Source: Candidula unifasciata
Lineage: Eukaryota > Mollusca > Gastropoda > Stylommatophora > Geomitridae
DNA: 64,000 nt
Reading direction: 5' to 3'
Assembly: GCA_905116865.2 (NCBI GenBank)
Contig: CAJHNH020006224.1
Span: 170,001 to 234,000, forward strand
The notes under the pieces were generated by a model. That model ran no database searches and was not told the origin of the DNA. It saw only the letters and a program-made list of their open reading frames with translations. Made by a program: the position numbers and the translations under genes. Shown here in pieces: positions 21,426-29,211 of the stretch. Every line of letters begins with the position of its first letter. Position 1 is the stretch's first letter.

Positions 21426-23710
21426 TACTTTTCCCAGATTGGTTCTCAAAAAATATTAGTTGCATGTCCTAGTACGTTCAAATTACGAGTCGGACTCGCA
21501 ACGTGTAAGCCACGGACGCCGCATTACAACTATAAACAACTGTATATGTCGTAAGAGGCATCACAAGAGAATTGACGTGCTGTAGATACTTCATCATGTA
21601 GAGTTGTTAGTACTCATCAGTCTTGAACAAGTCTCCAAAGATATTTGTATCAGTTGGTTGGGAGCATATGCTTTATAGAAAAACAACGCAAAACAAAATA
21701 AAAAGCAGACCCTGATCGATAAGTAGGAAAAAATAGTTTAAACAAAATACAAACACGTAAGGTATACATCATGAAATGCCCACAGACAGTGATGCTTGAA
21801 CATGGGCGCCCTGATACCTTGAGGTCCCGCTCCCGCCCTTTTTCCAAACAAAACATTGGCTCTACTTCCACACCCCCCCCCCCTCTCCTCCCCTCAATCC
21901 GTCAATACAGTAGAACCTTGATTATGAGTCTCAAGAATAGCCACACTCACTATCATACGTTGCAGTGTAACATAAACTAAATAAGGAATATTTTACCAAG
22001 TAGTTGCATGCAATGGCAAACTACTGGACGTAAATTTGCCTAGAAAAACCACACAACAGCCAGCGACTGTTGGGGTTGGTTCTGCAACGTCCTGTAAAGG
22101 ATACGCAACATGTATGTGTCTGTGATTCCATCTTTATGTTAGACACCATACATTTTATCCTAACATGTGAACAATAAATAACGTAATACATTTTTAGAAT
22201 GTACAGCATAATAGATAAGAAACATGTTTTAACTATTGGCTAATATTAAAATTTTGTCAGTTTCGTTAATTTCTGAACGGACTATAGTATCTGACCATCT
22301 AGCAATTCAGCCATCGCCATGTTCCATTCTGAAAATATGTTCTCATCTGTATATCTAAATCGTTCTACAGAAATCTATACAGACATTATGCTCTCATTAA
22401 AAAAAAAAAATATTTATCTCGTATATTCACAGGATCGACTGTCTTTTGACCGGGTCGAGCTCACTGATATAATCAAGGAAGCACAACAAGGCTGGAGGAG
22501 GGACGAAGAAGGCTTGACCCTGGAAGTCGGAAAGGTCATGAGCCAGGAGCATCTGTCCAAGAGCATCGTTACGAACTGGTACCGCACTATACAAGGATCA
22601 GGCGATTTCACAGACAGTATTATGCCTCGTCCAGCAACACACAAGCCAGGGCTACCGCGATCTCTTTCAGATGGCAATCTTCATTTAGCAGCTTTAAAGG
22701 TTGATGCTAAACTTGTCAAGATACGCCATGGTCGCACGAACACCGTGTCTGCAAGGACACGGAATCTAATGCAAGCAGCTGCCCTTCCAAAGAGAAGACA
22801 CGTTTCAGACATTAACCCGCCAAATCTGGACGTCATTCGCGAGATCGCTTATGAGGAGGATGAATTAGAACATGAACATGAAGCAGAAAATGAATTTTAT
22901 AATGTCGACTTAAAAGACGAAAATGACAACGTATTTGAACTTCGCGAAGATGATGATAAGGGTGATGATGATGATAATGACGAAATTGATGAAGAAGAAG
23001 CCAAGCGGATAATGGATTACATGAACATTCTTCGACGTTTGAGTGCAACGCTTAATAAAGATAACCTTAGTGCAAAAGACAATACAAAACAGGAAGTAGA
23101 AGACGACTCATTAAGCAATATATCTGGGTCGTCTGCAGAGCAAGACGACAACGAAAATGAGAGTAACATTGAACCAGAAGGAGGGAAAATTATGTTTACA
23201 ATTGGTACATCGTCGCCATATTCCAGTGCTCGGTACAACAAGGCCTACGAGTCAGACGATAACGAAACTGTCTATGATAATAAGAATGTTGTATACAATC
23301 CTAGAAGACGAAGAGGGTATAGTGATAGCATGAGTGACGTAGACTATTTCAATGCCAACAGTACAATCGCAAATTCCACAGACAACAGCCTTAAAGCCAA
23401 AGCTACTTCAGAACATTCGCCCAACAAAGAGAAGAAAGCCAAAGTGCTCGGCGTGTTTAAGAGTCTTAAAAAATCAATAAAATTAAACAAAGATCATGAG
23501 CGAAAGTCCAGCAATGTATCTACGAATAAACCAGTTGATGTGGACAATGAAGAGAATGATAATTCTGACGCAGACAGCGATGGTTTTGTGAATGACAAAT
23601 ACGACGATAACGAGAATTACATTTCCAGCAATTTCAGCGACATTGCGAAGGTGAAGAGTAGGAAACAAATTCCAGTGAGTGAATCGGAAGATGTCAACAG
23701 CATATACTGA
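8034..23710 (+). CDS. UNC93A-like: UNC93A-like membrane protein, 5' incomplete
   Basis: Seven exons (8034-8285, 9537-9770, 13799-14050, 16309-16576, 19293-19483, 20414-20554, 22433-23710) join in frame to 871 codons and a stop. The membrane part aligns throughout with UNC93A, a 12-helix member of the major facilitator superfamily. Shared marks include SSL.EESLG at the start, an N-rich loop with paired Cys (CGTDDC), QGFL.SSYT, the VGYVM helix and FPDQKEPAFAN. UNC93A itself is poorly characterised; relatives are K+ channel regulators (nematode UNC-93) and the TLR trafficking factor UNC93B1. The first helix must lie in an upstream exon that I could not find. The last two exons add about 470 residues of polar, acidic sequence, making the protein about twice the length of human UNC93A. 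The family call is firm; orthology to UNC93A rather than another UNC93-like paralogue is less so. Confidence 0.93.
8360..9186. mobile_element. Element with long inverted repeats
   Basis: Arms of about 130 bp at 8360-8495 and 9030-9186 are imperfect reverse complements. CTGACGGCCATG.TGCTGACG, CACCAAA.CGGGCTAAC and TGCTGGAA.CAAT.CTTTCTATA occur on both sides. The centre (8570-8945) is dispersed repeat K. No transposase is seen, so this is a non-autonomous foldback or MITE-like element in the first visible UNC93 intron. Confidence 0.8.
8570..8945 (+). repeat. Dispersed repeat K
   Basis: Shares GCTTTTAACGCTCC, AGAGTGCTGCAAC, TCTCGGAATGAAAACGTAAA and AACCTTCA.G.AAGTCGACC with 36655-37070 (inverted there) and in part with 25405-25640. 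Lies between the inverted arms of the element at 8360-9186. Confidence 0.75.
9537..9770 (+). CDS. UNC93A-like: UNC93A-like exon b
   Basis: Acceptor TTCCATCCAG, donor GCG/GTAAGT, 78 codons, phase 0 at both ends. Encodes the ALYVSASA segment, one helix (FFFAVFATSQILGNLVTS) and a luminal/extracellular loop with NVT and NAT sequons and a CGTDDC pair. Confidence 0.93.
9880..10082 (+). repeat. (CTT)n array
   Basis: About 200 bp of CTT triplets with interspersed TTGTTC, ending in CCT repeats, in UNC93 intron b/c. Long Leu/Ser or Glu reading frames here are artefacts. No R1 body is attached. Confidence 0.95.
10083..11644. other. Intronic, nothing recognised
   Basis: Part of the 4-kb UNC93 intron 9771-13798. 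Contains poly-A and G-rich tracts (10695-10710, 10750-10775) but no exon or repeat family that I recognise. Confidence 0.6.
11645..11905 (-). repeat. S2 SINE, antisense
   Basis: Shares GTGGGTGATGTGGTCA, CTGGCACCTATGTATGGC.GAGTCGACCTGGGAG and the tRNA-like end (GGAACCCAAGACTTTCGGACC) with the other S2 copies. Confidence 0.75.
12076..12337 (+). repeat. S1 tRNA-derived SINE
   Basis: The head CAGCTGGCCGAGCTATTAAG...GGGTTCGAATCC has A- and B-box motifs of a Ser/Leu-type tRNA. The body contains AAATAAAATCCTTACCTGC and ends in GCAAAAGTGGTAAA. Not a functional tRNA: the anticodon arm and 3' acceptor do not fold as one. Confidence 0.85.
12338..12575 (-). repeat. R1 repeat, antisense
   Basis: Starts at TTCTTCTTCGCG and ends at GGGCCCCGGAACCCACACG; directly abuts the S1 copy. 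Confidence 0.88.
12590..12665 (+). mobile_element. LINE 3' end fragment
   Basis: GATATCTACAGCAATGAACCTC...CGCTGAAGACATCGAAG matches the 3' ends at 16160-16215 and 38640-38740, which close with GAAGAAG. Confidence 0.6.
13082..13147 (+). repeat. (TA)n(GT)n microsatellite
   Basis: TA dinucleotides pass into GT dinucleotides over about 65 bp. Confidence 0.97.
13617..13745 (+). repeat. S3 SINE, internally deleted
   Basis: CCGGCTCTC.AGCGTAGTTGGC head, then CTCCCAGATTTACGGTAT and GGAATCAAGGCCGAA, as in the minus-strand copy at 30788-31017. The segment with the B box is missing here. Confidence 0.7.
13799..14050 (+). CDS. UNC93A-like: UNC93A-like exon c
   Basis: Acceptor TTGTTTTCAG, donor AAG/GTAGGT, 84 codons, phase 0. 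One helix follows IEDPEGW; then a cytoplasmic loop (SVHKSATS) and the next helix ending in EQGFLLSSYTK, a strongly conserved UNC93 stretch. Confidence 0.94.
14300..14965 (-). mobile_element. LINE remnant, reverse transcriptase C-terminus
   Basis: Minus-strand reading gives VLYGAECWRMTNSDAHKL, then RRWKYLGHVMRMNPDI and EGKRKQGRPK, with stops and frameshifts. This is the familiar stretch after the RT domain of non-LTR retrotransposons (endonuclease-RT proteins). Decayed; lies in UNC93 intron c/d. Confidence 0.8.
15438..15702 (-). repeat. R1 repeat, antisense
   Basis: AAAGTTCTGGCTGTTCG through TAGTCGACTCTTACGACATG to a C-tract and CTCATGGGG. Lies just upstream of a LINE fragment. Confidence 0.85.
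15740..16215 (+). mobile_element. LINE 3' remnant, RT C-terminus
   Basis: A 133-codon frame begins MIRPVVVYGSKTWSTTKRDE and continues with LRRIFGPIKDA, RANRLKWLGHIERM and GRRPRDRPRRRWKDN, typical of the region after the RT domain in non-LTR elements. After a stop it ends in ATGAACCTCAAGGGCTCCGA and a GAAGAA tail. A young-looking fragment of a mobile element, not a host gene. Confidence 0.88.
16309..16576 (+). CDS. UNC93A-like: UNC93A-like exon d
   Basis: Acceptor ATTGTTCCCAG, donor CT/GTAAGT, 89 codons plus one base. Encodes SYVACPLGIHMVGYVM and three further helices, ending WGVSESVLLAQAN. Confidence 0.94.
16655..16775 (-). repeat. S2 SINE, partial antisense
   Basis: GGCATATAGGGCTAGACCTATA, ATAGACCAATCAGCACTT and GTGATGGG-like GTCAGCATCATGCTGGCCGCC match S2 copies; the tRNA-like end is lost. 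Confidence 0.75.
17042..17083 (+). repeat. (TA)n microsatellite
   Basis: Pure TA run of about 42 bp, followed by AGAGAGAG. Confidence 0.97.
17148..17358. mobile_element. SPIN-like hAT MITE
   Basis: A 211-bp element with terminal inverted repeats CAGTGGCTCTCAGCCT and AGGTTGAGAGCCGCTG, and inner motifs TTCCTAATGCCGCGACCC and GGGTCGTTCGATCCCCCAAA. It is flanked by 8-bp direct repeats TTCTATGG and CTCTATGT (6 of 8 equal), close to the hAT target pattern nTCTAGAn. Both termini match my memory of the SPIN family of non-autonomous hAT elements from mammals, reptiles and a few invertebrates. No transposase. Lies in UNC93 intron d/e. Confidence 0.88.
18035..18130 (+). repeat. Dispersed repeat I
   Basis: GTCACACTCGCCATC.CC, GCTGTGAGTCCCATGCCT and GAAAGAC..AAAGGTG are shared with 57655-57775. 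Confidence 0.75.
18140..18230 (+). repeat. TA/CA microsatellite
   Basis: AT-rich tract, then TA, CA and TA dinucleotide runs. Confidence 0.95.
18430..18848 (-). mobile_element. LINE 3' remnant, (GAT)n-type tail
   Basis: The minus strand encodes LEAVTMWFYRIILRIPGTAK and RQLITNIRKRLSSF, then SRHGGVSTHELIHAVSNRK, a stop and a short GATGACGATGATG tail at about 18450. This is the C-terminal region of an RTE-like non-LTR element. An R1 copy abuts at 18849. Confidence 0.85.
18849..19130 (-). repeat. R1 repeat, full-length antisense
   Basis: Complete copy from TTCTTCTTCTTCGCGTTCAC to GGGCCCCGGAACCCACACGG. It gives the reference length of the family, about 280 bp plus tail. Confidence 0.92.
19293..19483 (+). 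CDS. UNC93A-like: UNC93A-like exon e
   Basis: Acceptor CTACTCTTGCAG, donor AGG/GTAATC, 191 bp completing the codon split at exon d. Encodes FPDQKEPAFANFHACRSLGY and the last two helices, ending EFKTR. Confidence 0.94.
19548..19800 (+). repeat. S2 tRNA-derived SINE, full length
   Basis: Head GGTGTAACGGCTAGATGCTC...GGTCGTGGGTTCGAGTG carries A- and B-box motifs. The body has CCCAGGTCGACCGAACC, GTACCAGGTG.GGTCCTGGGAAG and CTATAAAATATAGGTCTAGC, and ends GAAGGGTTCTTT. About 250 bp; lies in UNC93 intron e/f just after the donor. Confidence 0.88.
19930..20130 (+). mobile_element. LINE fragment, RT region
   Basis: EFKYLGSIII, then MEIETICQKASALTYHLSSV and ISIFSHQCQTWILSKA match the typical YLGS...QTWTLTKA stretch of non-LTR reverse transcriptases. 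Frameshifted. Confidence 0.8.
20130..20342 (-). repeat. R1 repeat, diverged antisense
   Basis: CGTGCACATCTGTTTTA, TTCCTTGCCTTTCAG, TCCTACGACATG and CGAAACCTTCACGGGG; the tail-proximal half is missing. Confidence 0.7.
20414..20554 (+). CDS. UNC93A-like: UNC93A-like exon f (start of tail)
   Basis: Acceptor GACATTTCAG, donor CAG/GTATTG, 47 codons, phase 0 at both ends. Polar and Ser/Arg-rich (KSSLASVES, RRANSVTSKRES), clearly cytoplasmic, with no counterpart I know in vertebrate UNC93A. Confidence 0.85.
20695..20960. mobile_element. Possible MITE with inverted ends
   Basis: GGGAAATCC...CACGGGACAGTCTAATATTTCAG near 20697-20735 is the reverse complement (with mismatches) of CTAAAATGTTGGACTGTCCTGTG near 20918-20942. 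The inside has a short repeat (CCTAGGCTGCATGC). Coding capacity is absent and the family is unknown. Confidence 0.55.
21224..21424 (+). repeat. (CT)n / CTCTGT / (GT)n array
   Basis: Pure CT, then imperfect CTCTCTGT units, then about 40 bp of GT. Confidence 0.97.
21430..22011. other. Intronic, nothing recognised
   Basis: Part of UNC93 intron f/g (20555-22432); no exon or known repeat seen. Confidence 0.6.
22012..22113 (+). repeat. S4 SINE-like repeat, 3' part
   Basis: AATGGCAAACTACTGGACGT, TTGCCTAGAAAAACCACA and GGATACGCAACA are shared with 2640 and 46072. Confidence 0.75.
22433..23710 (+). CDS. UNC93A-like: UNC93A-like last exon, acidic tail
   Basis: Acceptor ATATTCACAG, 425 codons then TGA. 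The open frame runs further upstream to 22319, but that part is poly-A/AT-rich intron and the acceptor is good. Rich in D, E, N and S with no hydrophobic helix. A run of D/E lies near 22940-23010 (DDDKGDDDDNDEIDEEE). Three basophilic R..S-D motifs are visible: RSLSDG, RRHVSD, RRGYSD. A basic stretch (VFKSLKKSIKLNK) lies near 23455. Intact over 1.28 kb, so under coding constraint. Confidence 0.85.
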   Translation, partial: DRLSFDRVELTDIIKEAQQGWRRDEEGLTLEVGKVMSQEHLSKSIVTNWYRTIQGSGDFTDSIMPRPATHKPGLPRSLSDGNLHLAALKVDAKLVKIRHGRTNTVSARTRNLMQAAALPKRRHVSDINPPNLDVIREIAYEEDELEHEHEAENEFYNVDLKDENDNVFELREDDDKGDDDDNDEIDEEEAKRIMDYMNILRRLSATLNKDNLSAKDNTKQEVEDDSLSNISGSSAEQDDNENESNIEPEGGKIMFTIGTSSPYSSARYNKAYESDDNETVYDNKNVVYNPRRRRGYSDSMSDVDYFNANSTIANSTDNSLKAKATSEHSPNKEKKAKVLGVFKSLKKSIKLNKDHERKSSNVSTNKPVDVDNEENDNSDADSDGFVNDKYDDNENYISSNFSDIAKVKSRKQIPVSESEDVNSIY

Positions 23711-25979
23711 ATTGATACAACAAGTGTTTTAATAAGAAACTCATTGTTCCTACCAGAAAGAAAAAAAAAATTGTTAATATCTCATGGCTGCAAAATTATG
23801 ATTATCCAGAATAAGTACCCCAAAAAAATATTTGTAGCAAAGAGGGATAATGGAAGACGAAAGATTGTTAACAGCTTTTTGTCGTGGGATTGAAAATGTG
23901 TCAGCACACGAAAAGATATGTGTGTTTTTTTTTTTTGGCATGATCGTCCACGCCAGTCTGCAAGGCACCTGTTGATGGTATTTACGATCAGTCATTATCT
24001 GTTAACACACGTACTGTGAAGAAGAAAAAAGGACAACTTGAAAGTTAATTTTTAATATGATCATTTTCATTCTGAGCACGTAAATCAAAGATTGAGAAAG
24101 TCGACTTGAGTTGAAACAAAAAGTCGAAAAACAAAAACACGAGAAGATTATGATCCTTGCCATAAGTCTGGTACCATTTGGACAATAAAGGAGTGACTGC
24201 TGTCAATAAATACTGAATATAACATAAACTGTGATTAGAAAGCTCAACTGTCTGAATATAACATAGACTGTTACAGAAATGCTCAACGGTTAGTTAAAGT
24301 TTGTATTAGAGTTGTTGAAGACTTTTGTCGAAACGTTCGGCAGTATTTGTGCGCGTCCTTTCCATTCCGTTAGATGAGCTTTCTATTCATAGTTAATGTT
24401 GTATTAAGTATTTATTCATATGGAAAATGTACATTATACTTCGGTCTTGATCACGATTATATGAGTATGAAGTAATGAATTCAAATTATTATTAGTATAG
24501 GCATCACTGTCTGTAAATACCTACTCTGCAATTATCATTACCAAAATTCTTCGAAGCAATGTTTCCCTTTTGAAAATCTGAACAAAGAAGAGAAAACAAT
24601 TGACTACAATTTATTGTCTGGCATATTTCGCTGTATCTCGTCATGTGCGTACCACATTACCAGTTAAAACAAAAAGGATAGTGACTCGGCCTTTGCCCTG
24701 GTAAAACAGGGCTTTATACTCCAGTTATAAAGGATTCACTTATTTACTTCATTTAGTTTAATTGTTTCTGTAGCAGGCACCTCCTGGGATACAGCGAACT
24801 ATGACAGATAAATTGTGCGATCCACTGTTTGTATCTACTTTGTAAAAAAAAATGCGTCTCTGAGCTTGCGATTCTGCATCATTCAGCATCATCGATGCTG
24901 CTAGAGTATTGTGGTTTAAGTAAACATATTTATGTTTAGTAGTTTGTCAATGATTTTGAAAGGATTTCGCTCAAATCTGTCAAATTCCATGCAAAGCGGT
25001 CTGCTTTTAAATTCAGGGCAGCTGAATCTAATCCAATAAAACGGCCTTACGAAACTGGGAGCTACAGAAGTTTGTGAGGGATTTCAAAACCTTCGTAGAG
25101 TACTAAGAAATCCACAGCTGAGGCCATATCCAGGGTTGACCCTGATTAGGACTTATTGACAGGATACAGACCATCCAAGGGATGCACTAAACAGGACAAA
25201 AACATAAACTTGGACTATAAATAAAAACACCCATATGGGCACACGATAACAGAGACCCAAAAACTATACTGGAATATCAAAGGAACAAGACCTAATATTT
25301 TACTGTTCGATTAGCGGTCAAACAACAGGATCTACAGACCCAGAGGACCAACAACAGAACCAACATCCGTTGATATCACGTGGGGCATATTCAAGCACGT
25401 CAGCGATTTTAACGCTCTAAAATCATACAGGACTGGCTCTAACAGCAGCCCCCCCCCCCCCTCCCCCACCCTTTTCCCCTCCTTTTACGAGAATGCTGCA
25501 ACCTAGGTCACATGCATTTTCTTTCTCGGAATGAAAACGTAAATGAAAGACAGCCCAGAAAGCTTTTCGAGCAAACATAACACGGGAACACCGCTATAAC
25601 GTTCAGCAAAGTTTACGAGCCTAACGTACTATGAATGAAAAGTGACCTAGCGGAGCTAACTGGCCTGGGAGGATCGTAATGTTTACCATTACTTGTGCTA
25701 ATCGCTGCGAAGATGACCTAAATTGCTAGAGGGAAAAACGACTTGTCCTTCCGATGAAGGTCACCTGGCAGCTGGGTTGAGTCTCTGATCACCTCTCGGG
25801 GTCAGCTGCAGGTCAATGTGAGGCTCTGTATAGGTTTACCTGGCGGCTCGGATGAGGCTCTTGTGTGTCCGTGAGTGGTGGCGCGGACAGGGCAGAGGTT
25901 ACGAAGGTTTCAGGGGCGGCGGTGAGCAGGTGCGGGCAGTACGGGGATGTTTTACGGGTTATATAGTAGAAAAAAGAAA
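23711..25979. other. UNC93 3' UTR and intergenic, few repeats
   Basis: AT-rich and without a recognised exon. Repeat K is partly present at about 25405-25640 (TTTTAACGCTCTAAAATCAT, TTTCTCGGAATGAAAACG) with a C-tract at 25450-25462. Confidence 0.6.
24184..24210 (+). promoter_or_regulatory. Candidate poly-A signals for UNC93
   Basis: AATAAA occurs at 24184 and 24205, about 480 bp after the stop codon, on the gene strand. Another lies at 25035. Which is used cannot be told from sequence alone. Confidence 0.4.
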
Positions 25980-26260
25980 ATATAGATATTGATTAATATA
26001 GATATTGATTGGCTTGGCAGCAGGGGATAGAAAGCATATATATTGTATAGTATAAATATATGCAAATTATAAAAAAGAGCGATATGACACTAGACTTGTG
26101 TAAGTTATATACTAGAATAAAACAAGAGAGGGATAGTGATTGGCTTCGTGGAAAGGGAGGAGGGATAGAAAGTATACATGTTATATAGAAAAATATGTAA
26201 CAATTATTATAAGGGCGGGTATCAGCTAGGGCTCGGGGTGGTTTGTTGTTAAACAGCAAC
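25980..26260 (+). repeat. Two-copy 131-bp tandem repeat
   Basis: GATTGGCTT.G.GG...GGGATAGAAAG.ATA at 26006 recurs at 26137 with similar flanks; AT-rich. Confidence 0.65.
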
Positions 26261-26289
26261 ATCATCATGATCAAGACTTTATATACATT

Positions 26290-27130
26290 TTAAACAATGT
26301 AAAACATATGACAAAATGGTGGGTGTCGTATCATAGTGATAGGTTTAGGTGGGTCAGTGGGAGTTCAAGTTGTCGTGTCAGCTAGTTCCATGTGGGTATT
26401 AGGGTTGTTAGTGCTCCCGGGCATATAGCGCTATGACTTTACCTAGAATTAAAATAAAAATTATGGCAAAGAAGTGGATGTCATTTTATAGTGTTAGGTG
26501 TCAGTGGTCACTTAGAGATCAAGTTGTCATGTCAACTAGTGACATCAGGAGTTTTAGGGGTCACTGAGGGGTTACAGCATATGATGCTAGACTTTGTATA
26601 AAGTAAATCTGAAAAAAAATGTGGTAAAGGAGCGAGTGTCGTATCGCGATGTTAGGTGCCGGTGGCTTATTGATGCGGTCAGGTGTCTGTCAGCTATTTA
26701 GATGCAAGGGTTGAAAGGTCATTGAGGGGTCACTGCACATGGTGCTGTGACTTTATATAGAGGAAAAAATGAAAAACTTGTGTAAATGAGGTGGGAGTTG
26801 TGTCGAGGTGTTAAATGCCGGTAGATTGGTAAGGGGGTCAAGTTGTCGTGTCAGCTAGTTATATGAAGGGTTTTATTCGTAATTGTTGGTCACTGTGTTT
26901 GGTGCTATGACTTTACATAAAGTAAAAAACTAAAAGTTATTATTAAAAGTTTTGGTGTCATGTTACATTGTTAGGTGGCGGTGGATCAGTGAGGGGGCAT
27001 ATCATGTGTTGGCTAGTTATATGGGGGATATTAGGGCCCCTGTGGCACATGGTGCTATTTTCATATGAAACCAAATAGGAAAATTATAATTAATGGGTCG
27101 GTATCACGTTGCAATGTTAGATGCGGATAT
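26290..27130 (+). repeat. About 160-bp tandem repeat, five copies
   Basis: Diverged units of about 158-161 bp. Each has a GGTGTCGTATC/A-type block, TTAGGTG.CGGTGG, GTCAGCTAGTTATATG and GCTATGACTTTACATA-AGTA. Landmarks near 26430, 26588, 26749, 26909 and 27057. Confidence 0.8.
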
Positions 27131-27467
27131 TCAATAAGACCTGCGCATCAACCGAGCCGTCAGGTGACCTACAAATCGTTGTCCTATTTAGATCATCTGC
27201 ACCGGGATTACAAAGGCTATATAGGAAGGATAGCAACAACAACAACAACAACATAAATTATGAATTGTGTTGCCAGTCACTACTCATGCTAATAGTGCCA
27301 GTTGCAGGCTTATTAAAGTCAGCCTATGTTTCCCTCTCAGTGCGGAGTGTATATTTTAACTGTACCGGGTATGCATGTATTTGGGTTTTACACTATAATG
27401 GAATAATCCTTCAACTCCACAAAAGACGTTGTTTTCTTTACCATTGCTTTGTTTTTTGGTAAGGGTT

Positions 27468-27745
27468 ATTATAACGGACCCTCTTCCAAGCCTTCAGGCT
27501 TATTGGGCATATAGGGCTAGACATATTAAATAGACCAATCGGCACTTGGATGGTGATGCGGTCAGCATCATGCCGGCCACTTTTAGCTCCCAGGTATTCT
27601 ACCTGGTACCCATTCAAGCCTGGATTGACCTGGGAGCTGAGGTCATTTTTGAAAAAGGTCAGGCTCCATCAGGGCCTGAACCCACGAACTTCGAATCTGC
27701 AGGCAAACGTCTAGCCGCTGTACCACGACCGTTCCCAATTTGGCT
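27468..27745 (-). repeat. S2 SINE, antisense
   Basis: GCCTTCAGGCTTATTGGGCA through CCCACGAACTTCGAATCTGC to GTCTAGCCGCTGTACCACG; full length. Confidence 0.88.
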
Positions 27746-28059
27746 ACTGTAGCAGCCAATTTTATTTCGCAGAAAATTTGATTTACTTTTGCAAATACTT
27801 GCTATCAGAACAGCGGAAAAGCCGTAGCCCAGCTCTTGCTTCCGACCTGAAGGTTGTGGGTTCGAATCTGCATCCTGGCTGATTTTTGTTTGAAGTAAAG
27901 AAAACAAATGACCGCTGTATCTCGTCCAGGCTGACCCAGACTGATTCTAATTTGCGCACGCTGATCATTGTTTAATTACACGATAAATTATATTTGCACA
28001 ACTGAGTATTTTTCTGAGGACATGTTAATTATAATTTGTGCACCAGGCTTCCTTTGGAA

Positions 28060-29211
28060 CAGTGGTTCTCAACCTTCCTAATGCTGCGAAGCTTTAATAT
28101 ATTTCGTCATGTTGTGGCGACCCTTTAATACAGTTTCTCATGTTGTGGCGACCCTTTAATACAGTTCCTTATGTTGTGGCACCCTTTAATACAGTTCCTC
28201 TTGTTGTGGCGACCCTTTAATACATTTCCTCATGTTGTGGCGACCCTTTAATACAGTTCCTAATGTTGTGGCGACCCTTTAATACAGTTTCTCTTGTTGT
28301 GGCGACCCTTTAATACAGTTCCTAATGTTGTGGTGACCCTTTAATACAGTTCCTTATGTTGTGGCTACCCTTTAATACAGTTCCTCATGTTGTGGCGACC
28401 CTTTAATACAGTTCCTAATGTTGTGGCGACCCTTTAATACAGTTCCTCTTGTTGTGGCGACCCTTTAATACAGTTCCTAATGTTGTGGTGACCCTTTAAT
28501 ACAGTTCCTTATGTTGTGGCGACCCTTTAATACAGTTTCTCATGTTGTGGCGACCCTTTAATACAGTTCCTTATGTTGTGGCTACGCTTTAATACAGTTT
28601 CTTATGTTGTGGAGACCCTTTAATACAGTTCCTTATGTTGTGGCGACCCTTTAATACAGTTCCTTATGTTGTGGCGACCCTTTAATACATTTCCTCATGT
28701 TGTGGCGACCCTTTAATACAGTTCCTTATGTTGTGGCGACCCTTTAATACAGTTCCTCATATTGTGGCGACCCTTTAATACATTTCCTCATGTTGTGGCG
28801 ACCCTTTAGTACAGTTCCTTATGTTGTGGCGACCCTTTAATACAGTTCCTCATGTTGTGGCGACCCTTTAATATATTTCCTTATGTTGTGGCGACCCTTT
28901 AATACATCCTTATGTTGTGGCGACCCTTTAATACATCCTTATGTTGTGGCGACCCTTTAATACAGTTCATTATGTTGTGGCGACCCTTTAATACAGTTCA
29001 TTATGTTGTGGCGACCCTTTAATACAGTTCATTATGTTGTGGCGACCCTTTAATACAGTTCATTATGTTGTGGCGATCTCTAACCATAGAATTAATTTCG
29101 TCGCTACTTTATAACTTCAATGAGTATTTGTTTTGCGGTGGTCTTGGCGACCTCTGTGAAAGGGTCGTTCGATAAAAATAGGGGTCCCGACCCATAGGTT
29201 GAGAACGTCTG
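28060..29211. mobile_element. SPIN-like hAT MITE, internally expanded
   Basis: Termini CAGTGGTTCTCAACCTTCCT and GGTTGAGAACGTCTG match the shorter copy at 17148. Inside the right end are CGTCGCTACTTTATAACTTC and TGTGAAAGGGTCGTTCGAT. It is flanked by CTTTGGAA (28052-28059) and CTCTAGAA (29212-29219), an imperfect 8-bp duplication of hAT type. The 211-bp ground form has grown to 1152 bp by amplification of one 31-bp inner segment. No transposase. Confidence 0.9.
28100..29075. repeat. 31-bp minisatellite within the hAT element
   Basis: About 31 units of CGACCCTTTAATACAGTTCC plus TCATGTTGTGG (31 bp) with C/T and CA/TA/AA variants, and a few 27-bp units near 28903-28950. The unit occurs once in the unexpanded element. 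Confidence 0.95.

Noticed and set aside
22319..22432. Met at 22319 as start of a separate 463-residue protein
   Set aside because: The first 38 codons lie before a good acceptor (22432/22433) and include an A-tract; the frame from 22433 continues exon f in phase.
28100..29075. CRISPR-like regular repeats (also 6340-8033)
   Set aside because: Units are directly adjacent without unique spacers, and the genome is eukaryotic.
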